Of a DNA stretch of 64,000 bases, positions 1-11,439 are shown in pieces. The stretch comes from Cycas panzhihuaensis (Eukaryota; Cycadophyta). Below the pieces are notes generated by a model. That model worked only from the letters and a program-made list of their open reading frames with translations, had not been told where the DNA came from and did no database searches. The stretch is taken from NCBI GenBank assembly GCA_023213395.1, contig CM041465.1, forward strand, positions 25,365,741 to 25,429,740. The letters run 5' to 3'. The stretch's first letter is position 1. Each line of letters starts with the position of its first letter. The translations under genes were made by a program, and so were the position numbers.

Positions 1-1080
1 CAAGAACTTCAATTGTTTAAAGTTGAATCGCTTGATGAAGCTAGCAAGAAGGCGATTGCCATAGAAAAGAGGAATAAGAAGGTTTATGTTAAGAGGAAAA
101 GGTTTGCACCTTAAGAAGGTAGCAACAAACCTGACCAAGGAATGAGGTTTCTAGGTAAAATTGGACAATAACCCATTAGAGGTTTTGGCAAGAAGAAATA
201 AGCCAATACCACCTAAATCAAAGTCACTTGTACTCATTGCAAGTGAGTGGGTCACATCATAGAATATTGTTGGTTCCTACACCCATAGAAACGACCCAAG
301 AACAAGGGGAAAGATAAAGCTAAAACTGGAGGTAAAGCTTTACTTAACTCTGTGGGTGATGAAGATGTTTGTGGCATTAAAGAAGCCAATGAGAAGTTGA
401 TGCTCATGGCTAATGTGGAGCCTAAACATAACCATCAGTAAGTTGATCCAGAGATTAGATAGGAGCTCTTCATGGCAAGAATCCAAGTGAAGCAAAGTAT
501 GGTTGATGCCATCTTTGATGGAGGAAGCCAAAAGAATTTAATCTCAGAAGCATTGGTAAAGAAACTGGGATTAAAAATGCATGCACATCTAAATCTATAT
601 CCTCTTGGATGGTTGCAAAAAGATTCAAAATTGTAGGATACTCACCAATGTAAGTTTAAATTTGTAACATCTGAAAAGTTCATTGATGAAGTTGAATGTG
701 AAGTAGTTCCTTTGGATGTTTGTCAAGTTGTGTTTGGTAGCCCATATCTCTATGATAGAGATGGAGTTCATCATAGGAGCCTAAGAAAGATTTAACTCAT
801 TAAGGACATGAAATCATATCTGATCAGTACATCAAACCCACAAAAGAAGATCTCTCTCATATCTTCCTAATAAGCGAAAAGATTGATTAATGCTTGTAGG
901 AAGTTTGTGATGCTGATGATAAAGCCAAAGGTGGAAGAAAAAGTACAAGCAGAGTCCTCAATATAGGCACTAGATAGGAAGCAAGTGCAACTGATTAAAG
1001 GCCTAAGGAATAGGTACAATGACATATTCCAAGAGCCAAAAGTGTTGCCCCCTAAAAGGGCAATTGAACATGAAATCTAG
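1..1080 (+). pseudogene. Gyp1 Gag C-terminus and protease (broken)
   Basis: The end of Gag and the aspartic protease of a gypsy polyprotein. A CCHC zinc knuckle lies at about 248-289 (C-T-H-C, then G-H, then E-Y-C) with one stop inside it. The protease region reads IFDGGSQKNLIS at about 511-546, where the usual DSG or DTG triad is now DGG. It is followed by the linker VPLDVCQVVFGSPYL at about 709-755, almost the same as in Gyp4. A lysine-rich stretch precedes the knuckle. In-frame stops at several positions, often where Gln or Trp is expected, show that it is dead. Confidence 0.75.
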
Positions 1081-2400
1081 CTGGTTGTTGATTCACCTTT
1101 GTCAAATCTTAGTCTCTACCGAAACTAAATTTTAGAGAACGAAGAGATTAAGAGGTAGATTCAAGAACTCTTAGAACAAGAAGTGATCAAGCCAAGTTGT
1201 TTCCCATGTGGTTCACCTATTGTTTTAGTGCCAAAGAAAGATGGAGGATGGAGAATGTGCATTGACTACCAGGCTTTGAACAAGATTACCATAAAGAATC
1301 GACATCCCTTACCATGGATAGATGATTTGTTGGACCAGCTGCAGTCAGTAAGATATTTCAGTAAGGACCTAAAATCAGGCTACCATCAGGTTCAAATCCA
1401 AGAAGAGGATATTTAGAAGACATCCTTCAAATCAAAGCAAGGATTGTTCGAATGGTTGGTGATGTCGTTTGGTCTGTGCAATGCACCTGCCACCTTCATG
1501 AGGTTGATGAATGAGGTATTAAGAGCCTTCATTGATGACTTTGTAATTATTTATCAGATGATATTTTAATTTTTAGTCATACATGGGAGGAGCACCTCTA
1601 ACATGTCGAGCAAGTGCTCAAAGTTCTCCAAGAGCAGTAGTTGAAACTAAATCTGAAAAAGTATGAGTTTGGAAAGTAATCTCTCATCTTCTTAGGTTTC
1701 ATTTTTGGAAGAGAAGAATTGAAGATTAACCCAGCAAAGATTAAAGTCATTCTCAATTAGCCCACACCCAAGACAACCACAGAGGTAAGAAGTTTCATTG
1801 GTGCATATCAATATTTAAGAAAATTTATTTTCAGATTCTCTCAAATTGCAGCACCTTTTCATGCATTAACGGGAGGACATGCAAAGTTTCATTAGGATAA
1901 TGAACAAGAAAAAGCTTTCAGGATTTTGAAGCAGAAAATTTGTGAGGCATTAGTATTATCTTTACCCTCGATATAGAAACCATTTGAATTGGAGACTGAT
2001 ACTTCAGGCTATGCCATGGGAGCAGTATTGAAGTAAGAAGGAAAACGGATAGCATACCATTTAGAGACATTTAATGGAGCTGTCATAAACTACCCAACTT
2101 ATGATAAGGAGCTCTATGCATTGCATCAAGCAGTAAAGTATTAGAGACCATATTTGTTGGGAAAAGAAGTGGTCATCCACACCGACCATAAGCCTTTGCA
2201 ATTTTTATAGACTCAGTCTAAATTGCAGCAGGCTAGGCACATGAAGTGGATGTTCTATTTGTAACAGTTTCACATTGTGGTTAAGTACAAGAAAATAATG
2301 ACAAATAAAATTACAGACTTGCTGTCCAAACCTCCTCAACAGCAAGGTATTTCTAGTTTGTTGGTAGCTATGTAATTTCAACCTTTCTGCTATGATGAAT
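1081..2400 (+). pseudogene. Gyp1 reverse transcriptase and RNase H (broken)
   Basis: The RT of a Ty3/gypsy Pol. [19 protein letters not shown] is read at about 1216-1272, then [13 protein letters not shown] near 1360-1400, then [20 protein letters not shown] near 1435-1490. The catalytic YxDD box is at about 1549-1570 (Tyr, Leu, Ser, Asp, Asp, Ile, Leu), but a one-base loss breaks the frame through it. RNase H follows: ELETDTSGYAMGAVL at about 1988-2030 carries the first Asp of the active site, and TDHKPLQFL lies near 2180-2210. Several TAG and TAA codons interrupt all parts. It would have copied the element's RNA into DNA. Confidence 0.85.
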
Positions 2401-3765
2401 ATGTTGAATTATACTTGAAAGATGAGGCATTCAAGCCTATCTTTGAGTAGCTATAGTAAGGAAAAGTAGTTGATGATTTCCAGCTAAAAGATGGCCTTCT
2501 CTTCAAGCAAGATACGCTTTGCATTCCAAAGCATGTAGATTGAATGAAGTGGGTAAGAGAAGCTCACACCTCTTGAGTTACAGGACACTTTGGAGTGGGA
2601 AAGATATTGCTAAACTTGCAACGATATATGTATTGGCTAAATATACATCAAGATGTGACTACAGCAGTATGAGGGTGTATATTATGTAGCACATCAAAGC
2701 CAGCCAATAGGAAGTTTCGATTATACATTCCACTTCCTGTTCCATGACGACCGTGGGAGAGTATCTCCATAGATTTCCTTAGAGGACTACCATGAACCAA
2801 AAATGGTATGGATTATTTATTTGTCCAGCGTGTTTGGAAGCATTTTGGACTTCCCAACTCAATCATTTCTAATCGAGACAATAGATTTCTGAGTCATTTT
2901 TGGCAAACACTTTGGTAAATAATGGATACATAGCTAAAGATGAGCACGACTTTTCATCCTCAAACAGATGGCTAGACTGAAGTTTTCAATAGGACATTAG
3001 TACAACTATTATGAGGATATAATGCTAAGCATTCTAAGACTTAGGATGAAAGTCTCCTATACTTGTAATTTGCATTCAATAGAGCTATCCATAGCTCAAC
3101 CCAGAAATCATCATTTGAGGTATGTTTGGGATTTCTGCCTGCAAGTCCTTTCAATCTAGAATTTTCTACTCAACTTTCTACAGGAAATTAAAAAGAGGAA
3201 GAAGGAGATGAAAAGGCACAAAGATTCTTGGAAAGAATCAGAAAAATCCATCAATAGGTTGAAGAGCAGCTTCAAAAATCTGAACAGAGATATAAACAGT
3301 GGCATGATGCACATAGAACTAGCCATTCCTTTAAGGAAGGAGATAGAGTTTGGTTACACCTCAGTAAGAAACAATTGTAAGGTGAAGGCAAAAAACTAAA
3401 GCCTATACATTATGGTCCTTTTACAATCTTGAAGAAAATTAGGGAAAATCCTTTCTAACTTGAACTTCCAGAATTCATGAAAATGTATTCCGTAGTGAAT
3501 GTTAAGAATCTGAAGATGTTTGAGCCATCCATGTTGGATGAAGATGAAGACAGTGTTCCACTATTACCAAATCCAGAGGATTTGTGAATAGAGAAAAAGG
3601 AACCAATGCAAAATAATTGCATTCTTCAAAGGAAGCAGACCAAGACTCGAAGAGGCATAATCAAGTCCTTCAGAATTATAGAAAAAGGATAAGTACCTAG
3701 CAAGGTAAAATGGTATAATAAGGAGATAGGGAAAATAAAATTCCCTCATCTACAACTGTAAAGTT
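2401..3765 (+). pseudogene. Gyp1 integrase with chromodomain-like tail (broken)
   Basis: A decayed integrase. A zinc-binding N-terminal region lies near 2560-2700, then ISIDFLRGLP at about 2763-2792 with the first catalytic Asp. The core has lost a segment: the text jumps from [10 protein letters not shown] to WKHFGLPNS near 2830-2850, where the family normally has a longer link. HPQTDG-like text near 2957 marks the end of the core. After the C-terminal domain, 3620-3765 reads ILQRKQTKTRRG and later KVKWYNKEIG. This resembles the start and tryptophan core of a chromodomain, though it is too decayed to be sure. A chromodomain would steer insertion toward particular chromatin. Confidence 0.7.
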
Positions 3766-3776
3766 CATGAGGCCAT

Positions 3777-3800
3777 GAACTCCTAAAAAAAAGGGAGTTC
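3777..3800 (+). promoter_or_regulatory. Gyp1 polypurine tract inside a short inverted repeat
   Basis: The A-rich purine run ending in AAGGGAG at 3785-3798 sits where the plus-strand primer is expected, just before the 3' LTR. It forms the loop and one arm of a hairpin with stems GAACTCC (3777-3783) and GGAGTTC (3794-3800). Confidence 0.55.
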
Positions 3801-4740
3801 TGATCCATTTTTTGGATCTTTAAAAGGTGCAACCGCAACTGCAACTAAGTGATCGACTGGTCTACAAGTGTAACGAACTGCAATGATAAAATTTGTAGGC
3901 ACAACCTTGCTGACTGTAGGTGCAACCCTATTCACTAAAGGCACAACCCTACTGACTAAGGCGTAACCCTGTTGACTACAGGCATAACCCTGCTAACTGA
4001 GGTGCAACCCTGCTGACTACAGGTGCAACTCTGCGAACTGTAGAAAATGGGAAAATAAAAAGTTTAAAAAATGGCAGTGTTTTTGAAGGGGAAAACGAAG
4101 TCTATTTCGTATAGAATTTTAAAAGGATCTTTTCACACGTGTCCTCTACATGATTAAAGAAAAAAACCTCCTAATTAAATGGATTTAAGTAGGATTTCAT
4201 TAGTCGTTATAAATCTGTTGAAGAACCACTAAATGGAAAAAATATTGTAAAAAGAAACTTCATATTGTGGGGTTTTAAAGCAATGAGATCTCTTCACAGA
4301 GGACAGGAGAGAAGAAGAGAGGACACCAACAGCCATAGATGTAGTACGTGGAGCAAGATTCGAGGAAAGTTGTCTAAAATTACTTTCTGAAAAGAGAGAA
4401 CTTCTCCAAAAATTAAAATTCTGCATAGGAGAAAAAATGAAACAGAAGTGCATAAGGAGCAACAGAGCTATGCCCAAATCCATTCGTGGAGATAAAAAAT
4501 GACCCCAAGAAAGTGAAGTTACAACTGAAGGAGGAAAATAGTAGCCCTAGCAGTCCAAGAAAGAGACGCTGACAGATATCTTCACCAAGAAAAGAGACTT
4601 TTTGGTTATCGGCAACCAAAACTCTATGCATACTTCAATGACACTGGTTCCAAAGAACGTGCAGCAACCTGAAAAGTGCCCAGCACTCAGTTTTACTCTC
4701 CTAATTTGCTGTAGCAGTCTTTTGCATGCTTAATAAAACA
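3801..4740 (+). repeat. Gyp1 3' LTR (right end uncertain)
   Basis: The LTR is placed from the polypurine tract just upstream and the TG start at 3801. A small inverted repeat, GATCCA and TGGATC, lies at 3802-3818. A possible polyadenylation signal AATAAA is at about 4732. No partner LTR is in the window, so the 3' border is a guess from the poly(A)-like signal. No long open frame here is believable. Confidence 0.45.
3897..4042 (+). repeat. 21-bp minisatellite in the Gyp1 LTR, about 7 copies
   Basis: The unit is close to AGGTGCAACCCTGCTGACTAC. Starts fall near 3897, 3918, 3939, 3960, 3980, 4000 and 4021. Copies differ by one to five bases. Looser GCAAC-type copies may extend left to about 3826. 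Confidence 0.85.
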
Positions 4741-5752
4741 TAAATAGAAGGAATTTTATAAGAAAATTTAAAATATCTTTAAATTAATGTAATAATATTA
4801 TAAGTTTGTTCTAGATTTGTTTCGATTAGATTAAGTTTTTACTTTTCCATTCAAATTCAAATCAGTACTTGTTACTAATTTTATTATAAATTTTCTATTT
4901 TATATCATAATTTAGTTTTGTTAGGAAGCTAACTCACTTCTCTTTAAAATTACACTATTTTTTATAAATTTTGAAGTGTTTTTTCAATTTTTTAAAACCA
5001 TCAAAGTAGAGGTATATAATAGCCTTTAATCTACCATTATTACATATTTTGTATATATTATTTCTTAAATTTTCATTTGAAAAGTATATTGAATAGCCTT
5101 CCAAACTATAATTGATTATTTTATATTATTCTATAAGTATTTTATTAACATTTTAATACTATTTTGAGCCCTAGGCTCCTGTTAGGCCTCAAAAAGAGGT
5201 CTGCACCTTTGGTTCATCAAAATTTGATTGGCAGGAACCCATTTTTAAAACGGTTAGTTCAATTGAGTAGTTCTTTTGTTTATCTTCATATTGGTAAAGT
5301 TTCATATTATTTTGACATCGTTTAGCATAGCTTTGAAGCTATTAAACTTGAATATTTAAGATACACCAATATTACCTTATTCTGACATTTTATTTTTTAT
5401 TTTCAAAGTTTATTTTAGATTTGCATATTTAAGAGGATATTTATTACACTTCAAATTTGTTTATATATTCATTATATTTTAAATTCTATCTGAAATTATA
5501 TCTTATATGTTTATTATTTACTTGAAAAGCATATACTTATTGAAAGGTTCTTTCTTCTTTATTATTCATTATTGTTGAAAAATATCATTTACTACTTGCA
5601 CTTATAAAAGTTGCATTTAATTGATTTACTTTTAAAGGGTATTACATCTTTTTTAAGAAGTTTATTTGAAATTATATATATTCATTGGTTTATTGACCTT
5701 TTTGACTTAGTAAAAACATATTTCCTTTTATGCACTAAAGTTTTTTGGTAAC
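4741..5752. other. AT-rich stretch without a recognisable gene
   Basis: No protein similarity is seen in six frames. It lies between the Gyp1 LTR and the Cop1 gag, where the 5' LTR and leader of Cop1 should be. However, nothing here matches the Cop1 3' LTR, and I find no initiator-Met primer site. Confidence 0.5.
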
Positions 5753-6520
5753 ATGACAATCAATCCTAATCAAGTACATTTTCCTACATTCGATGGCCAT
5801 AATTTTTCACTATGGAATAACACAATGTAATATTATTTCATTACACATGATCTTTGGAAATATTTGCAACATGAATATGATCTTAGTATTAAAGAAAATT
5901 TTAGAAAGGATAATGAAGTCTTAGGGATGTTATTTTGCGCTATTGATGTTAATGTTTTTTCTAGAGTTTGTGAATTAATAACCTCTAAATCCGTATGGGA
6001 TGTTTTAATTTCTACTTATGGGGGAGATACCCTCAATGTATTTGATGTTGATTTTGTTGAGCATATGAGACAGGTGCCAGAATAGGTGATTTATAATGAC
6101 AGGACCAAGAAAGATTCCAATCAAATACATGATCTTGTTACACAAGAATTTCATCCTCCATTTAAAGGGGAGAATGAATCTTATGATATGATAGAGGAGA
6201 GTTATGATGATATAATAGTTGCACACAATGCAAAGTTTTCAAAAGACAAAGTTCAAGTTTAAAGTTTCCTTAATGTTCCAGTTAATAAAGTCAAAGTTGC
6301 AGCTATAGCTCCACATTTTAATCAAGCTTCATTTACTTACAGATTTTTTATAGCTACATTCACTTACAGATTTTTTGCACCACTTCATGATAGAAGAACA
6401 CATGTTGCTAGAAGGTTGAAGCAAGTTAATAAAGATCAAGTTAAGAGATAAAATTTTAAAGTTTCTTTCAAGTACAAATTTCATAAGTTTAAAGAGAAGA
6501 CATTATTCGTGATGATCATT
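5753..6520 (+). pseudogene. Cop1 Gag-like ORF of a copia element (broken)
   Basis: The ATG at 5753 opens a Gag of the Ty1/copia type. FPTFDGHNFSLWN, the family's N-terminal FxGxNFxxW motif, comes first, then KDNEVLGMLFCAI and LITSKSVWDVLISTYGG (up to about 6024), typical of the Gag core. Stops occur at 5828 and 6083. Beyond that the frame continues in pieces rich in Lys and Glu to about 6520. No zinc knuckle, protease, integrase or RT follows; the text runs directly into a polypurine tract and LTR. This is therefore an internally deleted copy. Here the conserved tryptophan is intact (TGG), unlike five other copia copies in the window. Confidence 0.7.
6330..6377 (+). repeat. 27-bp direct duplication inside the Cop1 coding remnant
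   Basis: One 27-base unit starts at 6330 and is repeated over 21 bases from 6357, with one mismatch near the start. Both copies contain ACTTACAGATTTTTT. Confidence 0.8.
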
Positions 6521-6531
6521 AAGGGGGAGAA
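6521..6531 (+). promoter_or_regulatory. Cop1 polypurine tract
   Basis: AAGGGGGAGAA touches the TGTTGG start of the LTR, the usual copia arrangement for plus-strand priming. Confidence 0.85.
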
Positions 6532-6935
6532 TGTTGGAGTTAATGCGTATCACCCCACTCCCACCTTCCAACCAGGACTACACACCTCATCTTCATCAAT
6601 TTACACATGTGGGTGCTCAACATGTGTAGGTAAGTATAAGGTAAGTTTAGTTAATTTGAGTTAAGTTTATTTTGAGTTAAGTTTACATTATTTTATTGTT
6701 ATTTAAATTTTAGGGGTTGAGGAGTTTCCCTCCTCCTCCAAACTATATAATTTGAGGGGTGTACAACCCTGGTGTCTTTAGACGCCACCTATAATATTAG
6801 ACATTTGTAACTCTCTTCTACAAACATGGATTGAATATAAAAGTTTTATGTGTTTATGCTACTATTCAATAATGATGTATTGATGATTATCTTGTTTATG
6901 TTCTGCCATGTTCTCCATTGCATTATTTTCCTTCA
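6532..6935 (+). repeat. Cop1 3' LTR
   Basis: It starts TGTTGG directly after the polypurine tract and ends in CA at 6935. Its body matches the Cop4 LTR (21210-21490) and the Cop9 LTR (51980-52293): a T-rich stretch, a TAGG then CCTCC block, a TATATAAT-like box, then a segment reading CCCTGGTGTC followed by ACGCC. No partner LTR was found upstream. Confidence 0.75.
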
Positions 6936-7182
6936 ATATCTCTCAAAATATTAGTAGGTTGCCTATAAATTAAGCCCTGCACCATCATATTATACATGTT
7001 GTTGATGTCAATGTAGAAGCTCTACCCAAATAGAGCCCTATGTAGTGATAAATTCACTGTACTTTATTCATTTGAGCCGTTCTTACATATTTTGCTAGTT
7101 TCATTGTATAATCTTATTATTTTACTTGATATATTGATTAGATTATAGAACATGATTTCTTATATCTTAAAGTATTTTAGCA
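6936..7182 (+). repeat. Cop2 5' LTR, truncated
   Basis: It ends in CA at 7182, directly before the primer site. It matches the right part of the Cop6 LTRs from the TATA-like CTATAAATTAAG (about 6963) onward, including the AATGTAGAAGCTCT and AAATTCAC segments. The left part is missing at the border with the Cop1 LTR. Confidence 0.7.
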
Positions 7183-7194
7183 TGGTATTAGAGC
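7183..7194 (+). promoter_or_regulatory. Cop2 primer binding site, tRNA-iMet type
   Basis: TGGTATTAGAGC has one change from TGGTATCAGAGC, the complement of the plant initiator tRNA-Met 3' end. It touches the CA end of the LTR. Confidence 0.9.
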
Positions 7195-9056
7195 TATTTA
7201 TACTCTGATTTAGTATTTTCTTTTAGTAATATTGATAAATGGAGGCTCATTCCTTCATAACAACACCTCATTTGCTCTTATTTCATCAATTCTCTCTCGA
7301 AATTTCATGTAATATTAGCCTTTTATAGTGGATTCCAAGCTCATGTATATATGTATGTGGTTTGGTTCTAGTTTTAAGCAAAGAATGGAAGAAAAAACCT
7401 TGTTTCTATGTTATACCAACCCTAAATCTACTCATATCTCTCTATTAAACCTCTATTTTACTCTCTGGTGACCCTGCACCCTTATTCTCGACTGAATAGA
7501 ATATGTTTAGATAGATCTCTGGTAGTTTTAATCTCTTTCTTAGCTAGTTCTACTCACATGGCCCTCATACTTTCCATAGTTCTATTATACTCATTCAAAG
7601 CTCTTTTCTCAAAAAAATTTCTTTTGTTAGGATTATAAGGCTTCAGCATCCCTCTCCCTTTAGTTTTAGAATGTAATACAAAGGATTTGAGTGATTTCTA
7701 AGCTTTGTTCTCCTCCATAGGCTGTGCAAGTCATGTGTGAGTAGTTGTGCTAGCCTCATGGCTCTCATTTCATTAAAAATTTCTATATTTTCTTAATATC
7801 ATTTGCTTTAGTTCATTAAATTAAATTTTATTTCATATTTGATTCAAATCTAGCAGCTTAGCCCCCTTTATTTGGCCTTCTAATCCATCATATGACCCTA
7901 TTTCTTTGTTGAAAGGGTGAACTTCAAATGGTTATTAGCTACTTTTGAATATTTTTGTAAATTTAAAAAGTTAGGCTATATTTGTTATAATTTTGGGTCC
8001 ATAAGCTCCTTATCTATATCAGTGGGAGGTCACATATAGTCTACAAGTGACTGGGGGCTAGTTTTAGAAGCTGATTAAGCCCATCCTCATTTGGATTTTG
8101 TCATAAAAATGTATATGTATTGTTTTGATATTATCTCAGGAACCGTAAGTTTGATTTATAAACTTTGTAGACTGTCGAAAAGTAGATTTAGAGCTCTATA
8201 GTTTAGGATTTGATTGAGCCTAATTTGGAGTTAATTTATTAAACATATAAGCTACTAAATTTAAAATTATATTTTGAGTATATTTGTGCATCTTTCACAT
8301 TTTTTGGAGGTCTATTTCAAGTTTTCTGAAGTTCTTGTGCTACTTTAGGCTATTAGTAATCCTTACCCAGCTATTTAATTATATTTTTAAGGCTAACAGG
8401 TGTATGGTGTTAATCTTGAATAGGTGTTACTCTTGGAAGGTTGATATGATTCTCTCTAGGGATTAACCTATCAAAGAACATTCTAAACCTAATTTTTCAT
8501 TTTTAATTTCCATTATTTTCATCTTTATTTTAGTTATTTTACTTTAAAAAAACCTTATGCTTATTAAAAAATCACTATAAAATCAATCTTTTTACATTAA
8601 AAAGATAATTTCCTAATTGAATCTCCCATTTCTAGCCTTGTAAGAGGAATTATTAGGACCCCAAAAGTTACCACCCCATATATGCCATTGGTGTACTCTA
8701 ATCTACTAAGGAAACCATTAGTTATTCAGTGTAATAGGTGGTGGGTTGAGGTGTTGATATTTTCCTATTAGAGTTTAGAGACCAAGCTAGACCTAAAAGG
8801 GGTGAGTGCCTTAGTTAGATAAAGAAACAAATTAGGAGGGTTCTAGACCTTCTTTGCAACCCACGTACTAAGGTATATCGAGCCTTTAAGCTCACATATT
8901 GGTATATCAGGTCCTTAGTTTGCCACTTATTGGTAGGCACCATTAGACAAGATAGTAACCAAAAACATTCTTAGAAACCCTTAAAATTTAGAATCCTAGT
9001 TTAGTAACCCTAAAGATATAAAAATAAACAAACAAAAAAAAAAAAAACTTAGAATA
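7195..9056 (+). other. Cop2 untranslated leader
   Basis: A long, AT-rich leader between the primer site and gag. No reading frame is supported. It holds an inverted repeat near 8002-8060 (GTCAC and GTGAC arms with an outer CTCC and GGGGG pairing). It also holds the conserved block at about 8632-9000, which recurs in Cop3, Cop4 and Cop6. Confidence 0.75.
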
Positions 9057-9220
9057 ATGACATCACAAATGCTACTTTCTAATAACATTAAACTAAATGG
9101 TATTAATAACTTTATACTATAGAAAAAAAAAAAAAAATTAAACTTACTCATCATAAATGAATTTTAGACCTATGTCAATGGAGGCATACCCTTATCTATG
9201 CCTATAAAAGACCCTAATAA
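9057..9220 (+). pseudogene. Cop2 gag, segment 1 (N-terminus)
   Basis: The ATG at 9057 starts MTSQMLLSNNIKLNGINNF, which matches the Cop6 Gag start at 33056 nearly residue for residue. The conserved tryptophan codon is TAG at 9120-9122, and an A-run of about 16 causes a frameshift right after it. The segment stops at 9220 where Cop3 is inserted. The last five bases, AATAA, are the duplicated target. Confidence 0.85.
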
Positions 9221-9586
9221 TGCTGGCTTCGAGGTGTAGAGCGAGAGGATTACAGGTGAGAATACATTATTCCAAAGTGTAAATTAATTTCTAAATTAAG
9301 ATTGGCAATGTTAACAAACACCAGGGAGGCATTCCCCGCCTATAAATAGAGAAATTTTGGGAGGTGGCAAGTGCCTCTACCCAACAATATTTAAAATTTT
9401 AAAAAATATTAAAATATTAAACAATTAATTGAATACTTATATGTAGTGGTTATGTCAGCTCTTTTAACGGTTGTTGGCAGCTACTTGATGATGCTAAGTA
9501 GCCTTAGGTGACCTAAGGAGGCCCAAGGTGGTATTGAGGGGCCTTAGGTACATACTTACATAAGTTAATTAGGTATTATTCAAACA
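9221..9586 (-). repeat. Cop3 3' LTR
   Basis: It begins TG and ends CA on the plus strand, 366 bp, the same length as its partner. It contains an inverted CCTATAAATAG box that on the minus strand reads as the TATA-like CTATTTATAGG. It is of the same family as the Cop10 LTR at 52538. Confidence 0.93.
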
Positions 9587-9600
9587 TTCTCCCCCATAAT
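9587..9600 (-). promoter_or_regulatory. Cop3 polypurine tract
   Basis: Read on the minus strand, ATTATGGGGGAGAA touches the 3' LTR start TGTT. Cop10 has the same tract at 52897-52910. Confidence 0.88.
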
Positions 9601-10177
9601 GGCTAATATGAATAACCCCCAACTTATCTCTAAATTTCTAAAATTTGATTTTACCCAATGCTTTTATGAAGATGTATGCTACTTGGTTTTTGGTGCTACA
9701 ATATGCCAATTTAATTTCTTTTGCTTATATTAGCTCTTAAATAAAGTGATGTTATGTCTTAATATGTTTCGTTCTACTATAGAAAATTGGGTTCTTTACC
9801 ATATGTATTGAACTCTAATTGTCACACTAAATTTTTATAGGCCCTTTCTATTTTAGCTAAAAATCTTACAGTAATCTTCTCAACTATACTATTTCACATG
9901 TGATAGCAACTGCTACTTTATATTTTGCTTCAGTTGTAGATAGGAAAATTGTATTTTGTTTCTTAGTTATCCATTCTATAGTTGTTGAACCCATATTGAA
10001 CATGTAACCTGAAGTTGATTTTTTATCGTCAATGTTGTCTTCCCAATCTGAATATGTATAGCCTATCAACCAAAAGTTTGATAAATCATTATAGTAAACA
10101 CCATATTCTGAAGTGCTTTTAAGATAACAAATAATTCTTTTGGCTACTTGCCAATAAGTAGTCTTTGGGTCTTGCAT
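9601..10177 (-). pseudogene. Cop3 RNase H (broken)
   Basis: Copia RNase H, which would remove the RNA strand during copying. From 10177 leftward it reads MQDPKTTYWQVAKRIICYLK, then DWEDNIDDKKSTSGYMFNMG and TTEAKYKVAVAITCEIV. It continues in broken form past 9880 with C-D-N-SS and NPIFYSRTKHIK, the usual CDNxSA and HARTKHIE motifs. The stops near 9880 and beyond fall where Trp or Gln is expected. Confidence 0.85.
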
Positions 10178-11080
10178 AAATCTAGATACAACACTAACTG
10201 AATGTGTTATGTCTGGTTGAGCGGATGTTAAGTAAATTAAATTTCCAATTAGTTATCTATAGATTATAGGATTAATTGGTATAGAGTCATCCAATTTGGA
10301 AGGCTTGATTCCTATTTCTGTTAGAGTTGCCATTGATTTACAGTTGGTCATCATAAACTTTTGTAATAGATCTAAGATATATTTCTATTGGGAGATGAAT
10401 ATGCCATTCTTATCCTACCATACCTCCAAACCTAGGAAGTAATGTATTAATCCCACATCTATCATTTCAAACTCCTTACACATGGCTTCCTTAAAGTTTC
10501 ACAAAAAATAGGAGTCATTTCCAATGTAGACAAGATCATCCACATAGAGTCCTATAATTAAGATAGAATCTCCCTTGATTTTGATGTAGATATTTAGGTC
10601 TTCTTGAGATCTTTCAAAGCCTTGATCTCTAAAGTATATGTCAATTCAGGAATACCAAGTCTTAGGTGTTTGTTTCAAACCATAAAGTGCCTTTTTGAGT
10701 TTGTATACTTTGTTTTCTCCCCCCCTAAATTTAAAACTAAGGGGTTGAGAGACATAAATATCCTCTTCAATATAACCATTGAGGAAGGTACTTTTGATGT
10801 CCATTTGATACACTTTCCATCCCATTTAGGTTGTCAAACCCATCATCACTCAAATTATTTCCATTCAAGCAATAAGAGCAAATATTTTATTGTAATCAAT
10901 GCATTCTCTTTGGGCATAACCTTTTGTGACTAATCTAGCTTTGTATTTATCAATCGATCTATGAGAGTGAAACTTGTTTTTATAGATCGACTTAGTACCA
11001 ATTACTCTTTTACTTGGAGGTAAGTTAACCAATTCCCAAGTGTTATTTTGAACAATTGAGTGATATTCATCTTCCATCAT
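10178..11080 (-). pseudogene. Cop3 reverse transcriptase (broken)
   Basis: Copia RT. MMEDEYHSIVQNNTWELVNL starts at 11080, followed by KYKARLVTKGYAQ and CIDYNKIFA. After a frameshift the text continues with KVYQMDIKSTFLNGYIEEDI, then LYGLKQ near 10670, and the catalytic YVDD in GLYVDDLVYIG at about 10525-10557 is intact. LIGNLIYLTSAQPDI marks the end near 10210-10250. Cop10 is very similar. Open frames on the opposite strand here are shadows. Confidence 0.88.
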
Positions 11081-11439
11081 CTTTCTCTAAAACACGTGTG
11101 TGGGCCTCATCAAAAGTTTGAGGCTCACTGGACTCTAAAACTTTGCTCAATAGGGCAAAGTTTACCCTATATGAGTGAGTGAATATTCAATTATTGTCCA
11201 AAATATTGCCTACATCATAATTCCTTTGAACCTATTTTAGAAGATTTTATGGTGGGGGTTGAGAGGAGGTTCCTTCCCCACTTGGTTCATTGATGACTCA
11301 CCTAGAGTCAAATATAGGAGGCACATATTTTGATTTGATGGACTTGTCAAAATTTTTTATTACCTCTTTCTTCTTTTCTTGATTATCTTGATAACAAGAA
11401 TCTTCTTAAAATTTAACATTTCTACTCAACATAAACCTC

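Larger units (their letters stand above)
1..4740 (+). mobile_element. Gyp1: decayed Ty3/gypsy element, 5' end outside window
   Basis: The domains run in order: Gag zinc knuckle, protease, RT, RNase H, integrase, chromodomain-like tail, polypurine tract and 3' LTR. RT before integrase is the Ty3/gypsy order. The 5' LTR and most of gag lie before base 1. Many stop codons and several frameshifts make it non-functional. Its Pol resembles Gyp4 at the other end of the window, both in the RT and in the protease linker that contains VPLDVC and GSPYL. The right end is uncertain because no second LTR is available for comparison. Confidence 0.85.

Noticed and set aside
10604-10933. 109-residue plus-strand frame
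   Set aside because: It is the antisense shadow of the Cop3 RT.
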